Counted from the stretch's first letter, positions 1-9,084 are shown. The stretch: 64,000 bases of DNA from Streptomyces griseoruber (GCF_001514205.1 NZ_KQ948766.1:191759-255758), one strand, 5' to 3'. Numbers and translations: made by a program. The notes: generated by a model not told the origin, from the letters alone.

Positions 1-1286
1 GCGTGCTCGGCCCGGACGCGGTGGCGGACTGTCTGCCGATGCTTCAGCCCATCGCGCTCAGCCGCTCCACGCGCGCGACGCTGCGCAGACTGGCGCGGGA
101 GCGGGCACAGCGCGAGCGCGAGGCGGTCCTGGAGGCGTCCCGGCAGGCCAAGCAGGCCCGGCTGGAGGCGGGGCACGAGGCGGAGCCGGTCTCCGAGAAG
201 GCCGAGAAGAAGGCCGTACGGGCACAGGCGCGTGCCGAGAAGCGGGCCATCGACGAGGCTCTGGAGGAGGCCCGCGAGGAGGATCTGCTGACCCAGATCC
301 GGCATCAGGTGCTGCGGATCCGGCCCCAGGCCCCGGTCGAGCCGGCCCGGCTGGAGCGGGTGCGGCCGCGCACCCTGATGAGCTTCATCGCCGGCGCGAT
401 CGGCGCGTACTTCCTGCTGACGCAGCTCACGCACATCGAGTTCGGTCCGCTCGTCGCCAACGCCGAGTGGGGCTGGGTCGCGGCGGCCGTGCTGTTCTCG
501 GCGCTGAGCTATGTCGCCGCCGCGATGAGCCTGCTGGGGTTCGTGCCGGAGCGGGTGCCGTTCCCGCGGACCGTCGCCGCGCAGGTCGCGGGGTCGTTCG
601 TGAAGATCGTGGCCCCGGCCGCGGTCGGCGGGGTCGCGCTCAACACACGCTTCCTCCAGCGTTCGGGGGTGCGCCCCGGGCTCGCGGTGGCGAGCGTCGG
701 CGCGTCGCAGTTGTTCGGGCTCGGCTGCCACATCCTGATGCTGCTGTCGTTCGGCTATCTGACCGGTACCGAGAAGACGCCGTCGCTGTCGCCGTCCCGC
801 ACGGTCATCGCGGGTCTGCTGACGGTGGCGGTGCTCGTGCTGGTGGTGACGTCGGTGCCGTTCCTGCGGAAGTTCGTCGTCACGCGCGTGAGGTCACTGT
901 TCGCGGGTGTCGTGCCGCGCATGCTGGACGTACTGCAGCGGCCGCAGAAGCTGGTCACCGGCATCGGCGGCATGCTGCTGCTGACCTTCTGCTTCGTGAT
1001 GTGCCTGGACGCGTCGATCCGCGCGTTCGGCACGGAATCGTCCTCGATCAGCATCGCCAGCGTCGCGGTCGTCTTCCTCGCCGGCAACGCGCTGGGCTCC
1101 GCCGCCCCGACCCCGGGCGGTGTCGGGGCGGTCGAGGCGACGCTGACGGTCGGTCTGATCGCGGTCGGCCTGCCCAAGGAAGTGGCCGCTCCCGCGGTGC
1201 TGCTCTTCCGGCTGCTGACCCTGTGGCTCCCGGTGCTGCCGGGCTGGCTGGCCTTCAACCAGCTGAGCCGCAAGGGCGCGCTCTAG
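1..1286 (+). CDS. Membrane protein with lysylphosphatidylglycerol-synthase-type TM domain, 5' truncated
   Basis: The reading frame is open from the window edge to a TAG at 1284-1286, and 427 residues are visible. The first ~40 resemble the end of a preceding soluble domain, so the true start lies outside the window. Next comes a charged, coiled-coil-like Arg/Glu/Ala linker (about residues 25-100). About eight hydrophobic helices follow from residue ~125, starting near the segment TLMSFIAGAIGAYFLLTQL. A late GSAAPTPGGVGAVEATL segment is typical of the LPG_synthase_TM (UPF0104/AglD-like) family. In that family the domain moves or is tied to lipid-linked substrates; here the substrate is unknown. 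Streptomyces homologues usually carry an N-terminal kinase-like part, which would fit the missing portion. No terminator is obvious before the next gene. Confidence 0.8.
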   Translation, partial: VLGPDAVADCLPMLQPIALSRSTRATLRRLARERAQREREAVLEASRQAKQARLEAGHEAEPVSEKAEKKAVRAQARAEKRAIDEALEEAREEDLLTQIRHQVLRIRPQAPVEPARLERVRPRTLMSFIAGAIGAYFLLTQLTHIEFGPLVANAEWGWVAAAVLFSALSYVAAAMSLLGFVPERVPFPRTVAAQVAGSFVKIVAPAAVGGVALNTRFLQRSGVRPGLAVASVGASQLFGLGCHILMLLSFGYLTGTEKTPSLSPSRTVIAGLLTVAVLVLVVTSVPFLRKFVVTRVRSLFAGVVPRMLDVLQRPQKLVTGIGGMLLLTFCFVMCLDASIRAFGTESSSISIASVAVVFLAGNALGSAAPTPGGVGAVEATLTVGLIAVGLPKEVAAPAVLLFRLLTLWLPVLPGWLAFNQLSRKGAL

Positions 1287-1393
1287 GAACCTCCGGACGC
1301 CGCCCGTCCGGAAACCCTCGGCAGAGCGGTACGGCGTACCTCGTACGGCCCGTGCCCCGCGCGCGGGGGCGGGTCCGACCCCACGATGGGATC

Positions 1394-2938
1394 ATGCCGA
1401 ACCCCGCCCGTCTGCGCGCCGCCGCCCTGACCGCGACCGCTCTGCTGCTGACCTCCGCGTTGGCCGGCTGCGGCGAGGACGCCGGGGACGAGGACCTGAC
1501 GGGGCAGAAGCTCGACTGGGAGGGCTGCCCGGCCCCGTCCGCCTCGGAGGGCGGCGGCACCGCCCCGTCCCCGCTGCCGGACGGCGACCGCTGGCAGTGC
1601 GCCACCATGAAGGCGCCCCGGGACTGGGCCGACCCCAAGGGCGACACCATCAAGATCGCGTTGATCCGGGCCGAGGCGAGCGGTGACCCGGGCCGGCGGA
1701 TCGGGTCGCTGGTGTTCAACTTCGGCGGGCCCGGCGGCTCGGGCGTCAGCGCCCTGCCGGCGTTCGGCGAGGACTACACGACCCTGCGCACCCGCTACGA
1801 CCTGGTGAGCTTCGACCCGCGCGGGGTCGGCCGCAGCGCGGGGGTGAAGTGCGAGAACGACCAGCAGCTCGACGCGTACTTCCAGCAGGACATGACCCCC
1901 GACGATGCCGCCGAGCGGACCACGCTGCTGGACAACACCGAGGCGTTCAACGCGGCCTGCCAGAAGCGCTCCGGGACGATGCTGCCGCATGTGCGCACCA
2001 CCGACGCGGCCCGTGACATGGACCTGATGCGCCAGGTCCTCGGCGACACGAAACTGCACTACTTCGGCATCTCCTACGGCACCGAACTCGGCGGCGTCTA
2101 CGCCCACCTGTTCCCCAAGAACGTGGGGCGGGCCGTGTTCGACGCGGTCGTCGACCCGACGCAGACACCGGAGCAGGGAGCCCTCGGCCAGGCCAGGGGC
2201 TTCCAGCTCGCGCTCGACAACTTCGCGCAGGACTGCACGTCCCAGGCCGAGGACTGCCCCGTCGGCGACACCCCGCAGGACGTGAAGGACCGGATCGCCG
2301 CCCTGCTGAAGCGCCTGGAGGCCAAGCCGATCCCGGGCGTCTTCCCCCGCGTCCTGACCCAGAGCGCCGCCACCAACGGCATCGCGCAGTCGCTGTACTC
2401 GAAGGACTTCTGGGAGTACCTGACCGAGGGCCTGGAACAGGCCTACGACGGCGACGGCAGGATCCTGATGCTGCTGTCCGACTCGATGAACGGCCGCAGC
2501 GCCAACGGCGAGTACAGCAACATCGCCGCCGCGAACGCCGCCATCAACTGCTCCGACGACAGCCCCCGTTACTCCGCCGAACAGGTCGAGGGGAAGGTGC
2601 CGGAGTTCCGCGCCGCCTCGCCCCTGTTCGGGGACTTCCTGGCCTGGTCCATGGTGAGCTGCACCGACTGGGCCGTGCCGGGCGCCGCCGACCGTCCGGA
2701 CGTCGGTGCGGCCGGTTCGGCGCCCATCCTCGTCGTGGGCAACACCGGCGACCCGGCGACCCCGTACGAGGGGGCACGCAGGATGGTGACCGCGCTGGGC
2801 AAGGGTGTCGGCGTGGAGCTGACCTACCGGGGGCAGGGGCACGGCGCCTACGGCAGCAAGAACACGTGTGTGCGGGCGGCCGTGGACGGCTATCTGCTGG
2901 AGGGCAGGGTGCCGGCCGCCGGGACCGTCTGCTCCTGA
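1394..2938 (+). CDS. Secreted lipoprotein alpha/beta hydrolase, tripeptidyl-aminopeptidase (S33) family
   Basis: 514 residues. An N-terminal signal with a lipobox (LAGC, Cys near residue 23) predicts lipid anchoring outside the membrane. The nucleophile elbow is GISYG with Ser227. The oxyanion-region sequence FNFGGPGGSG and a C-terminal TAP-like domain (NTGDPATPYEGAR, then GHGAYG with the likely catalytic His) fit the Streptomyces tripeptidyl aminopeptidase/SlpD-like family, which trims peptides from protein N-termini. I chose the ATG at 1394 because it begins the signal peptide; the long upstream extension in the same frame is antisense-like noise. The next gene is a tandem paralogue, and a 117-bp tract around the nucleophile is almost identical between them. 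Confidence 0.88.
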   Translation: MPNPARLRAAALTATALLLTSALAGCGEDAGDEDLTGQKLDWEGCPAPSASEGGGTAPSPLPDGDRWQCATMKAPRDWADPKGDTIKIALIRAEASGDPGRRIGSLVFNFGGPGGSGVSALPAFGEDYTTLRTRYDLVSFDPRGVGRSAGVKCENDQQLDAYFQQDMTPDDAAERTTLLDNTEAFNAACQKRSGTMLPHVRTTDAARDMDLMRQVLGDTKLHYFGISYGTELGGVYAHLFPKNVGRAVFDAVVDPTQTPEQGALGQARGFQLALDNFAQDCTSQAEDCPVGDTPQDVKDRIAALLKRLEAKPIPGVFPRVLTQSAATNGIAQSLYSKDFWEYLTEGLEQAYDGDGRILMLLSDSMNGRSANGEYSNIAAANAAINCSDDSPRYSAEQVEGKVPEFRAASPLFGDFLAWSMVSCTDWAVPGAADRPDVGAAGSAPILVVGNTGDPATPYEGARRMVTALGKGVGVELTYRGQGHGAYGSKNTCVRAAVDGYLLEGRVPAAGTVCS

Positions 2939-3092
2939 CGCTCCCCCTCCCCCCGCTCCCCACTCACTCCCGGGAAAACCGCAGGTCACAACGTTATCCA
3001 CAGGCTCCGACGGGCGGGCCGTACTCGGCCTACCATGGCCTGACAGCCGTCCCGCCACCCGGCGCGGACGGTCGGCAAGGGGGGAAAGGCAC

Positions 3093-4655
3093 ATGGCGCG
3101 ATTCCTACGGTGGACGGCTCTGGGGGCCGCCGCCGCGCTCCTCGCGGCGGGCTGCGCCGGCGGCTCCTCGGGCGGCGGGGCGGACGGGAAGGGGAGATCG
3201 GCCGACGCGCGGCCTTCCGCGGGCTCGTCGGGTACGGCGACGACGGCGGCCCTGCCCGCCTCGCTCACCGGGCAGAAGCTGGACTGGGGGCGCTGCCGGG
3301 GCGGCGCGGACTCGGCCGCCCCGGGCGGCGAGTGGCGGTGCGCCACGATGAAGGTGCCGCTGGACTGGTCGAAGCCCGACGGCGAGACCATCGGTCTGGC
3401 GCTGATCCGCGCCAAGTCCCGGGGCAGCGGCGGCGAGCGGACCGGGTCGCTGCTCTTCAACTTCGGCGGCCCCGGCGGCTCGGGCGTGACCACCCTGCCG
3501 CCGTACGGCTCCACGTTCTCCGCACTCCGCGAGCGTTACGACCTGGTCAGCTGGGACCCGCGCGGGGTGGGCGGCAGCGAGGGCATCCGCTGCCGCAGCA
3601 ACAAGGACATCCAGGCCGCCGAGTCCATCGACATCACCCCGGACACCACGGCCGAGGAAGAGACGTACCTCCAGGACGCCGCGGCCTTCGGCAAGGGCTG
3701 CGAGAAGGCCGCGGGCGATCTGCTGGCGCATGTGTCGACCACCGACACGGCCCGCGACATGGATCTGATGCGCCAGGTCCTCGGCGACACGAAACTGCAC
3801 TACTTCGGTATCTCCTACGGCACCGAACTCGGCGGCGTCTACGCCCACCTGTTCCCCAAGAACGTGGGGCGGCTGATCCTCGACGCGGTCGTCGACCCGA
3901 CCGCCGACGCGGTGGGCCATGCCGAGAACCAGGCGAGGGGCTTCCAGCGGGCGCTCGACGACTATCTGAGGTCGACGGGCCAGGACCCCGAACAGGGCAC
4001 CGCGAAGATCGCGGACTTCCTCGAGCGGCTCGACAGCAAGCCGCTGCCGACCTCCGACGGACGGCGGCTGAACCAGGCACTCGCCGTCACCGGGATCGTC
4101 CTGCCGCTGTACAGCGAGCAGAGCTGGCCGGCCCTGACCAGCGCCCTGGAGTCGGCGGAGCGGGGCGACGGCACCGAACTGCTCGCGCTCGCCGACGCCT
4201 ACAACGAGCGGGACTCCTCGGGGAACTACGGCACGACGACCCATGCGCAACGGGTCATATCGTGCTTGGACGACAAGCAGCGGCCGAGCGCCGAGGAGAC
4301 GAGGAAGCGACTGCCGCAGTTCGAGAGGATCTCGCCCGTCTTCGGGGACTTCCTGGGCTGGGACACGGCCGGCTGGTGTCACGACTGGCCGGTGGCCGGG
4401 CAGTACGACACCCCGGAGGTGAGCGCTCCGGGTGCGGCGCCGGTCCTGCTGGTCGGCAACACCGGGGACCCGGCGACACCGTACGAGGGTGCCCGGAAGA
4501 TGGCGGACGAACTCGGCAAGGGTGTCGGGGTGCTGCTCACCTGGAAGGGCGAGGGGCACGGTGCGTACGGCAGCGGGAGCGACTGCGTCGACGCGACGGT
4601 GGACGCCTACCTGCTCAAGGGCACGGTGCCGAGGGACGGCAAGGTCTGCTCATGA
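3093..4655 (+). CDS. Secreted lipoprotein alpha/beta hydrolase, tandem paralogue of the preceding gene
   Basis: 520 residues with the same layout as its neighbour: lipoprotein signal (lipobox LAAGC near residue 24), a low-complexity Gly/Ser linker, FNFGGPGGSG, the nucleophile elbow GISYG with Ser241, and a C-terminal TAP-like domain with NTGDPATPYEGAR and GHGAYG. It is probably an extracytoplasmic aminopeptidase of the S33/TAP family. ATG 3093 follows a purine-rich AAGGGGGGAAAGG site. It lies 154 bp after the first paralogue, enough for its own promoter; a TACCAT box sits near 3040. A strong hairpin follows the stop codon. Substrates cannot be told from sequence. Confidence 0.88.
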   Translation: MARFLRWTALGAAAALLAAGCAGGSSGGGADGKGRSADARPSAGSSGTATTAALPASLTGQKLDWGRCRGGADSAAPGGEWRCATMKVPLDWSKPDGETIGLALIRAKSRGSGGERTGSLLFNFGGPGGSGVTTLPPYGSTFSALRERYDLVSWDPRGVGGSEGIRCRSNKDIQAAESIDITPDTTAEEETYLQDAAAFGKGCEKAAGDLLAHVSTTDTARDMDLMRQVLGDTKLHYFGISYGTELGGVYAHLFPKNVGRLILDAVVDPTADAVGHAENQARGFQRALDDYLRSTGQDPEQGTAKIADFLERLDSKPLPTSDGRRLNQALAVTGIVLPLYSEQSWPALTSALESAERGDGTELLALADAYNERDSSGNYGTTTHAQRVISCLDDKQRPSAEETRKRLPQFERISPVFGDFLGWDTAGWCHDWPVAGQYDTPEVSAPGAAPVLLVGNTGDPATPYEGARKMADELGKGVGVLLTWKGEGHGAYGSGSDCVDATVDAYLLKGTVPRDGKVCS

Positions 4656-4660
4656 CGACG

Positions 4661-4699
4661 GAGGGGGCCCCGGGCACTCGTGGCGCCCGGAGCCCCCTC
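4661..4699 (+). terminator. Intrinsic-type hairpin after the hydrolase pair
   Basis: A 15-nt GC-rich left arm (4661-4675) pairs with 4685-4699 with one bulge, leaving a loop of about 9 nt. It lies between two convergent genes and has no U-tract, as is usual in Streptomyces. It probably ends transcription from both sides. Confidence 0.7.
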
Positions 4700-4720
4700 C
4701 CATCGGAGTCGCAGACAGGG

Positions 4721-5899
4721 TCAGTAGACCGGCTTGCTCGGCTCGATCTGGTTGACCCAGCCGATGACACCGCCACCGACGTGGACGGCGTCCGAGAAGC
4801 CCGCGGACTTCAGGACGGCGAGGACTTCCGCACTGCGGACACCCGTCTTGCAGTGCAGGACGATCTTCTTGTCCTGCGGCAGGCCCTCCAGGGCGGTGCC
4901 CAGGAGGAACTCGTTCTTCGGGATCAGCTTGGCGCCCGGGATGGAGACGATCTCGTACTCGTTCGGCTCGCGGACGTCGATGATCTCGATGTTCTCGCCG
5001 TCGTCGATCCACTCCTTGAGCTGCTTGGGAGTGATCGTCGAGCCGGCGGCCGCCTGCTGGGCCTCCTCGGAGACGACGCCGCAGAAGGCCTCGTAGTCGA
5101 TGAGCTCGGTGACGGTCGGGTTCTCGCCGCAGACCGCACAGTTCGGGTCCTTGCGGATCTTGACCTGGCGGTACTGCATCTCCAGGGCGTCGTAGATCAT
5201 CAGACGGCCGACCAGGGGCTCACCGGTGCCGGTGAGGACCTTGATCGCCTCGGTGACCTGGATGGAGCCGATGGACGCGCACAGCACGCCCAGGACGCCG
5301 CCCTCGGCGCAGGAGGGAACCATGCCCGGCGGCGGGGGCTCCGGGTAGAGGCAGCGGTAGCAGGGGCCGTGCTCGGACCAGAACACGGAGGCCTGGCCGT
5401 CGAAGCGGTAGATCGAGCCCCAGACGTACGGCTTGTTCAGCAGCACGCACGCGTCGTTGACCAGGTAGCGGGTCGCGAAGTTGTCCGTGCCGTCGACGAT
5501 CAGGTCGTACTGGCTGAAGATGTCCATCACGTTCTCGGCCTCGAGCCGTTCCTCGTGAAGGATCACGTTCACGTACGGGTTGATGCCGAGGACCGAGTCG
5601 CGCGCGGACTCGGCCTTGGAGCGGCCGATGTCGGCCTGGCTGTGGATGATCTGGCGCTGCAGGTTCGACTCGTCGACCTCGTCGAACTCCACGATGCCGA
5701 GCGTGCCCACACCTGCCGCGGCCAGGTACATCAGCGCCGGCGAGCCCAGGCCGCCGGCGCCCACACAGAGCACCTTGGCGTTCTTCAGCCGCTTCTGCCC
5801 GTCCATCCCGACGTCGGGGATGATCAGGTGGCGGGAGTACCGGCGAACCTCGTCTACGGTGAGCTCAGCGGCTGGCTCGACCAGGGGTGGCAGCGACAC
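4721..5899 (-). CDS. moeZ: MoeZ: ThiF/MoeB-type sulfur-carrier adenylyltransferase/sulfurtransferase
   Basis: 392 residues, GTG start. The N-terminal E1-like adenylating domain has the nucleotide loop GAGGLGSP (residues 48-54), the RxxxQR-type segment SNLQRQ, and two zinc CxxC pairs (Cys180/183 and Cys254/257). A C-terminal rhodanese domain has the active-site loop CKTGVR with Cys350. In actinobacteria this fusion adenylates and then thiocarboxylates small sulfur-carrier proteins (ThiS, MoaD and CysO types), feeding thiamine, molybdopterin and cysteine synthesis. A near-consensus sigma-R promoter lies just upstream, overlapping the end of the previous gene, which ties it to thiol oxidative stress. 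Confidence 0.95.
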   Translation of the reverse strand: MSLPPLVEPAAELTVDEVRRYSRHLIIPDVGMDGQKRLKNAKVLCVGAGGLGSPALMYLAAAGVGTLGIVEFDEVDESNLQRQIIHSQADIGRSKAESARDSVLGINPYVNVILHEERLEAENVMDIFSQYDLIVDGTDNFATRYLVNDACVLLNKPYVWGSIYRFDGQASVFWSEHGPCYRCLYPEPPPPGMVPSCAEGGVLGVLCASIGSIQVTEAIKVLTGTGEPLVGRLMIYDALEMQYRQVKIRKDPNCAVCGENPTVTELIDYEAFCGVVSEEAQQAAAGSTITPKQLKEWIDDGENIEIIDVREPNEYEIVSIPGAKLIPKNEFLLGTALEGLPQDKKIVLHCKTGVRSAEVLAVLKSAGFSDAVHVGGGVIGWVNQIEPSKPVY

Positions 5900-5943
5900 G
5901 GGGACTCCGTTGATCGGTCGATCACTACAGTTGTTCTCCCCGT

Positions 5944-5969
5944 AACACTGCCACGGCCTTCTTCATTCC
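5944..5969 (-). promoter_or_regulatory. Sigma-R type promoter of moeZ
   Basis: Read on the minus strand the site is GGAAT, exactly 18 nt, then GTT, matching the Streptomyces sigma-R consensus (GGAAT-N18/19-GTT). It lies 45-70 nt upstream of the moeZ GTG. From memory, a moeZ-like gene is a reported sigma-R target in S. coelicolor. The site overlaps the start of the upstream gene's neighbour region by a few bases (5963-5969). Confidence 0.75.
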
Positions 5970-6721
5970 GAGACACCCGTTCCGATCCGCGAGACGATTT
6001 CGTCCCAGTAGCCGGGCATGGTCTCCCAGGGGTCGTCCAGTCCGCCGCGGTCTCCCCGGTCGGTGAACCAGATCGTGGCCGCGCCCTGCCAGCGGGCGAT
6101 GCGCAGCGCTTCGTCGAGGTGGCCGCGGGGCACCCCGTGCACCAAGTGGCAGAACCGCTCGGGCGGATGGTCGGCGGTCCACTCGGCCACCTGCGACCAG
6201 CGGTAGTCCGTCCAGGGGCCGGAGAACGTGACCAGTTGGTCGGCGTGCTCGGCGTAGCCGGGGTGCGGGTGGGTGCCGTGGCGGAGGACGATGTGGGGCG
6301 CGTCACGCAGGGTGCGCAGAGCGGCGACCGTGCGGCGGACCTCGGGGAGTTCGGTGCGCCCGGTCGGGCAGCGGTCCAGGAGGAAGCCGTCGACCTGGTA
6401 CCAGTCGAGGTGCCGTCGCGCGTCGGAGAGCACCTCGGCGAAGGCGCGGACGCCGTGGACGAGGTCGAGGTGGCCGAGGACGCGGACGCCCGCGTTGCGC
6501 AGCCCGCCGACGGCCTGGAGACAGTGCGGGTCGGGGCGGACACCGGGGCCGTCGGCGACGTTCAGGACGGCCCAGTGCAGGGCCGGTCCCGTGCGGGCGA
6601 GACTGCCCCACTCGGCCGGCGCGAGCAGGGGGTGGGCCAGGTCCGGCACGCCGAAGCCCATGCGGAGGTCCGTGGTCCCCGTGCTCGCGGTACCTGTCGG
6701 CGTGCCGGTCAGATACGACAT
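5963..6721 (-). CDS. Spherulation-specific family 4-like TIM-barrel protein
   Basis: 252 residues. The pattern VLNVADGPG, then a G(V)RVLGHLDLVHG strand, a DLDWYQVDGFLLDR-like region (here LDWYQVDGFLLDRCP) and a late W(F)TD segment fits the spherulin-4 / Ega3 (GH135-like) and PelA hydrolase-type barrels. Those act on galactosamine-containing alpha-1,4 polysaccharides. The Asp in VDGFLLD is the candidate acid. No signal peptide is visible, so it may act in the cytosol or be exported in another way. The start overlaps the epimerase gene end by 13 nt, which suggests coupling. A shorter start at the internal Met before GFGVPD is possible. The family call is by pattern only. Confidence 0.65.
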   Translation of the reverse strand: MSYLTGTPTGTASTGTTDLRMGFGVPDLAHPLLAPAEWGSLARTGPALHWAVLNVADGPGVRPDPHCLQAVGGLRNAGVRVLGHLDLVHGVRAFAEVLSDARRHLDWYQVDGFLLDRCPTGRTELPEVRRTVAALRTLRDAPHIVLRHGTHPHPGYAEHADQLVTFSGPWTDYRWSQVAEWTADHPPERFCHLVHGVPRGHLDEALRIARWQGAATIWFTDRGDRGGLDDPWETMPGYWDEIVSRIGTGVSE

Positions 6722-7671
6722 GCCGCCTCCATCCAGATGTCGGCGAGGGACTCCTCCAGATTGATCCGGGGCCGCCAGCCGAGCCGGTCGCGGGCGGTGC
6801 GCACATCGGCCTGCTGCCAGCTCCCGCAGCCGTCGGGGTACGGGTACACGACCGGCGCCGCGTGGTCGGAGTCGGCGCGGGGGTGTCCGATGGCCGGCCG
6901 CAGATGGGCACCGGGCGGGCCGTCGAGTTCGTGGAGGGCTCCGCCGTATCCGGCCACGCGCGCGAGGATCGAGGCGGCGTCACGCAGCCGGACGGCGCGC
7001 CCGGAGCCGATGTTGATGACGCCCTGGGCGGCGGACAGGGCCGCGGCGTGCACGGCGCGGGCGACGTCGCGGACGTCGACGAAGTCGCGCTGGGCGCCGA
7101 GTCCGCCGAGTTTGAGTTCGCCGTCGCCGGACTGCATGGCACGGCGCATGGCCTCCGCGAGGCGCCCGAGGGGGGATCCCGCCGGGGTGCCGGGGCCGGC
7201 CGGGGAGAACACCCGGAGCACGACGGCGTCCAGGCCGGAGCCGAGGACGAGTTCGGTGGCGGCGAGTTTGCTGACGCCGTACGGGCCGCCGGGGCGGGGG
7301 ACGGCGTCCTCGGCGGTGGAGGAACCGGGCTGGCTCGGGCCGTACTCCGCGCCGCAGCCGATCTGCACCAGCCGGGCGCCGCAGCCGCTGCGGCGCAGCG
7401 CCTCGCAGACGGTGGCGACGGCCACGGTGTTGTGGCGGGTGAGTTCGCGGGCACCGCCGCGGGTGGCGCCGGAGCAGTTGACGACGACCTGGGGGTGGAC
7501 GGCGTCGAGGAAGCGGGTGAGCGCGCCGGGGCTGCCGGACGCGAGGTCGAAGCGGACGTCGGCGTCGTCGCCGCGGCCGAGCGCGGTGAGCTGGACGGCC
7601 GGGTCGGCGAGCAGGCGGTCGGCGACGAAGCGGCCGAGGTAGCCGTTGGCTCCGGTCAGCAGAACCCTCAT
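6709..7671 (-). CDS. NAD-dependent sugar epimerase/dehydratase (extended SDR)
   Basis: 320 residues. The N-terminal Rossmann motif is TGANGYLG (residues 6-13), the catalytic pair is YGVSK, and an RDFVDVRDVARAV segment is typical of nucleotide-sugar epimerases. It probably changes the configuration or oxidation state of a nucleotide-linked sugar; the exact substrate is not visible. It sits between a small upstream ORF (start and stop overlap as ATGA) and the spherulin-4-like gene, in a run that begins with a PelF-like glycosyltransferase. A supporting role is to supply the activated sugar, for example a UDP-HexNAc, to that transferase. Confidence 0.85.
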   Translation of the reverse strand: MRVLLTGANGYLGRFVADRLLADPAVQLTALGRGDDADVRFDLASGSPGALTRFLDAVHPQVVVNCSGATRGGARELTRHNTVAVATVCEALRRSGCGARLVQIGCGAEYGPSQPGSSTAEDAVPRPGGPYGVSKLAATELVLGSGLDAVVLRVFSPAGPGTPAGSPLGRLAEAMRRAMQSGDGELKLGGLGAQRDFVDVRDVARAVHAAALSAAQGVINIGSGRAVRLRDAASILARVAGYGGALHELDGPPGAHLRPAIGHPRADSDHAAPVVYPYPDGCGSWQQADVRTARDRLGWRPRINLEESLADIWMEAACRI

Positions 7672-7820
7672 CGTGCGGCTCCCTCGGTGTGCGCTGCGGC
7701 TGCCGGGGCCGCGTGGGCCGCGATCGCCCCTCGTGCCGCGGCTGCTCCTGTCGCCGCGGGGGCTCCTGCGACCGCGGGTGTCCCGGTGGCTCCGGTCGCT
7801 CCGGATCGGGAGGTGGTCAT
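7668..7820 (-). CDS. Small Ala/Gly-rich ORF translationally coupled to the epimerase
   Basis: 50 residues, beginning MTTSRSGATG and rich in Ala, Gly, Pro and Thr. It has a good ribosome binding site (AAGGAG, about 7 nt before the ATG), and its TGA overlaps the epimerase ATG as ATGA. It may be a real short protein, a translational coupler, or a leader whose ribosome binding site serves the epimerase. I recognise no family, and the low complexity makes coding uncertain. Confidence 0.4.
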   Translation of the reverse strand: MTTSRSGATGATGTPAVAGAPAATGAAAARGAIAAHAAPAAAAHTEGAAR

Positions 7821-7932
7821 CTGTTCTCTCCTTCGAGGGTGTTGCGGTTGCCTGCGGCTGGACGGAGGAGCGCGTGCGTCGTGCGGTCCGCGCACGGTGG
7901 GGGTGGCGCTGCGCGCGGTGGTCGGGGGCGGG

Positions 7933-9084
7933 TCAGCACGGGTGGGCCGTTCGCGCGTGGGCGGAGGCCCTGGTCAGGGTGCGGACGGCGTGGACGAGCA
8001 GGGGCAGCCCGGCGGCCGCGCAGAGCAGGGCCGGGACGCTCGCCGGTCCCCCGGCGGTGGTGAGGGTCTCGACGGGGACGGAGAGGGCGCCGCAGCCGGG
8101 CAGACGGCCCGCGAGGACCGTGGCCGGGGCGAGGACTTCGGCGGTGCCCGTGGCGGCGAGGACGACGGCGGGGACGTGGGGGAAGCCGTGCACCGTGAGG
8201 AGGCGGGCGAGGAAGAGGAGGGCGCCCAGGGTGAGCACGGGGGCGTACGCGGGCGGCTCGTCCAGCGCCGCGGCGCACAGGGCGGTCAGTGCGCCGAGGG
8301 CGCCAAGGAACAGGGTGAACACGCCCAGCAGCAGCGGCTGTACGGAGGCGGTGAACTCCTCCAGGCCGCGGCTGGCGTCGAGTCGGCGGCGGGCGCGGGC
8401 GGTGAGGAGGTGGGCGCACCAGGTGGCGGGGGCGCAGGCCAGGGTGAGGGTGAGCAGGGGCGCGGGGGCGAAGGGCCACGGACCGTCCGGTGTGCCGGTG
8501 GGCCATCCGTCGGGGCCTCCTGCCACGGCGGCCCGCAGCAGACCGTCGCCGAGGGCCGCGTAGGCGAGGAGCCAGCCGGTCCACAGGGCGGTCCGGCGTC
8601 GGCCGGGGCGGGTGCCGCGGCGGGGCCCGAGCGGTCCCTTGCCGAGAACCAGGCGCAGGGCGAGGGTCACCGTGAGGACGCCCGCGACGGCCACGAGGAG
8701 GCGCGTCCGCCCTTCGGTGAGCCGCAGTCCGGTCAGCGCCGCGCCGCACAGGGCGCCCGGCAGCAGGGTGAGCAGGGCCCGGTCCGGGCGGGGGCGCGGG
8801 AGGGCCGTGGGTGCGGGGCGCGGCGGTGTGTCGTCGCCGCGCGGGACCCGGGCGTACATCTCCTCGGCCAGGGAGAAGACGTCCCGGTGCCGGAAGCGGG
8901 CCGCGGTGCGGTCGGTGACGCCGTGCGCCTCCAGGCCCGCCGCGATCTCCAGCGGGTCGACGGCGCGTTCGCACAGCTCCCGGTGACGGTGCATCAGTGC
9001 CTTCACGGGGTCCCCGGCGCCCCGGCGGGGGGCGGCAGGGTTCTCCGGGGCGCCGGACCGGTCCAGTTCGCCCAGGCCGCTCAT
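7933..9084 (-). CDS. Polytopic membrane protein of the PelF-like locus
   Basis: 383 residues. The N-terminal ~90 residues form a soluble, His/Arg-rich domain (near LEAHGVTDRTAARFRHRDVF). About eight hydrophobic helices follow from residue ~100 to the end. Its ATG overlaps the stop of the upstream glycosyltransferase as ATGA, so the two are almost certainly made together. In Pel-type systems the partner of the cytosolic PelF transferase is the membrane protein PelG; this one is shorter and I cannot show homology. A role in holding or exporting the glycan is inference from position and topology. About 110 nt separate it from the next small ORF. Confidence 0.75.
   Translation of the reverse strand: MSGLGELDRSGAPENPAAPRRGAGDPVKALMHRHRELCERAVDPLEIAAGLEAHGVTDRTAARFRHRDVFSLAEEMYARVPRGDDTPPRPAPTALPRPRPDRALLTLLPGALCGAALTGLRLTEGRTRLLVAVAGVLTVTLALRLVLGKGPLGPRRGTRPGRRRTALWTGWLLAYAALGDGLLRAAVAGGPDGWPTGTPDGPWPFAPAPLLTLTLACAPATWCAHLLTARARRRLDASRGLEEFTASVQPLLLGVFTLFLGALGALTALCAAALDEPPAYAPVLTLGALLFLARLLTVHGFPHVPAVVLAATGTAEVLAPATVLAGRLPGCGALSVPVETLTTAGGPASVPALLCAAAGLPLLVHAVRTLTRASAHARTAHPC

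Noticed and set aside
2994..3002. TTATCCACA, a perfect DnaA box between the two peptidase genes
   Set aside because: A single box without a cluster, AT-rich region or dnaA/dnaN neighbours is expected by chance or has a minor role; not an origin.
3110..7642. 1510-codon plus-strand ORF across the second peptidase, moeZ and the Pel-like genes
   Set aside because: It runs through other genes in the wrong frame, has no motifs and is a GC artefact.
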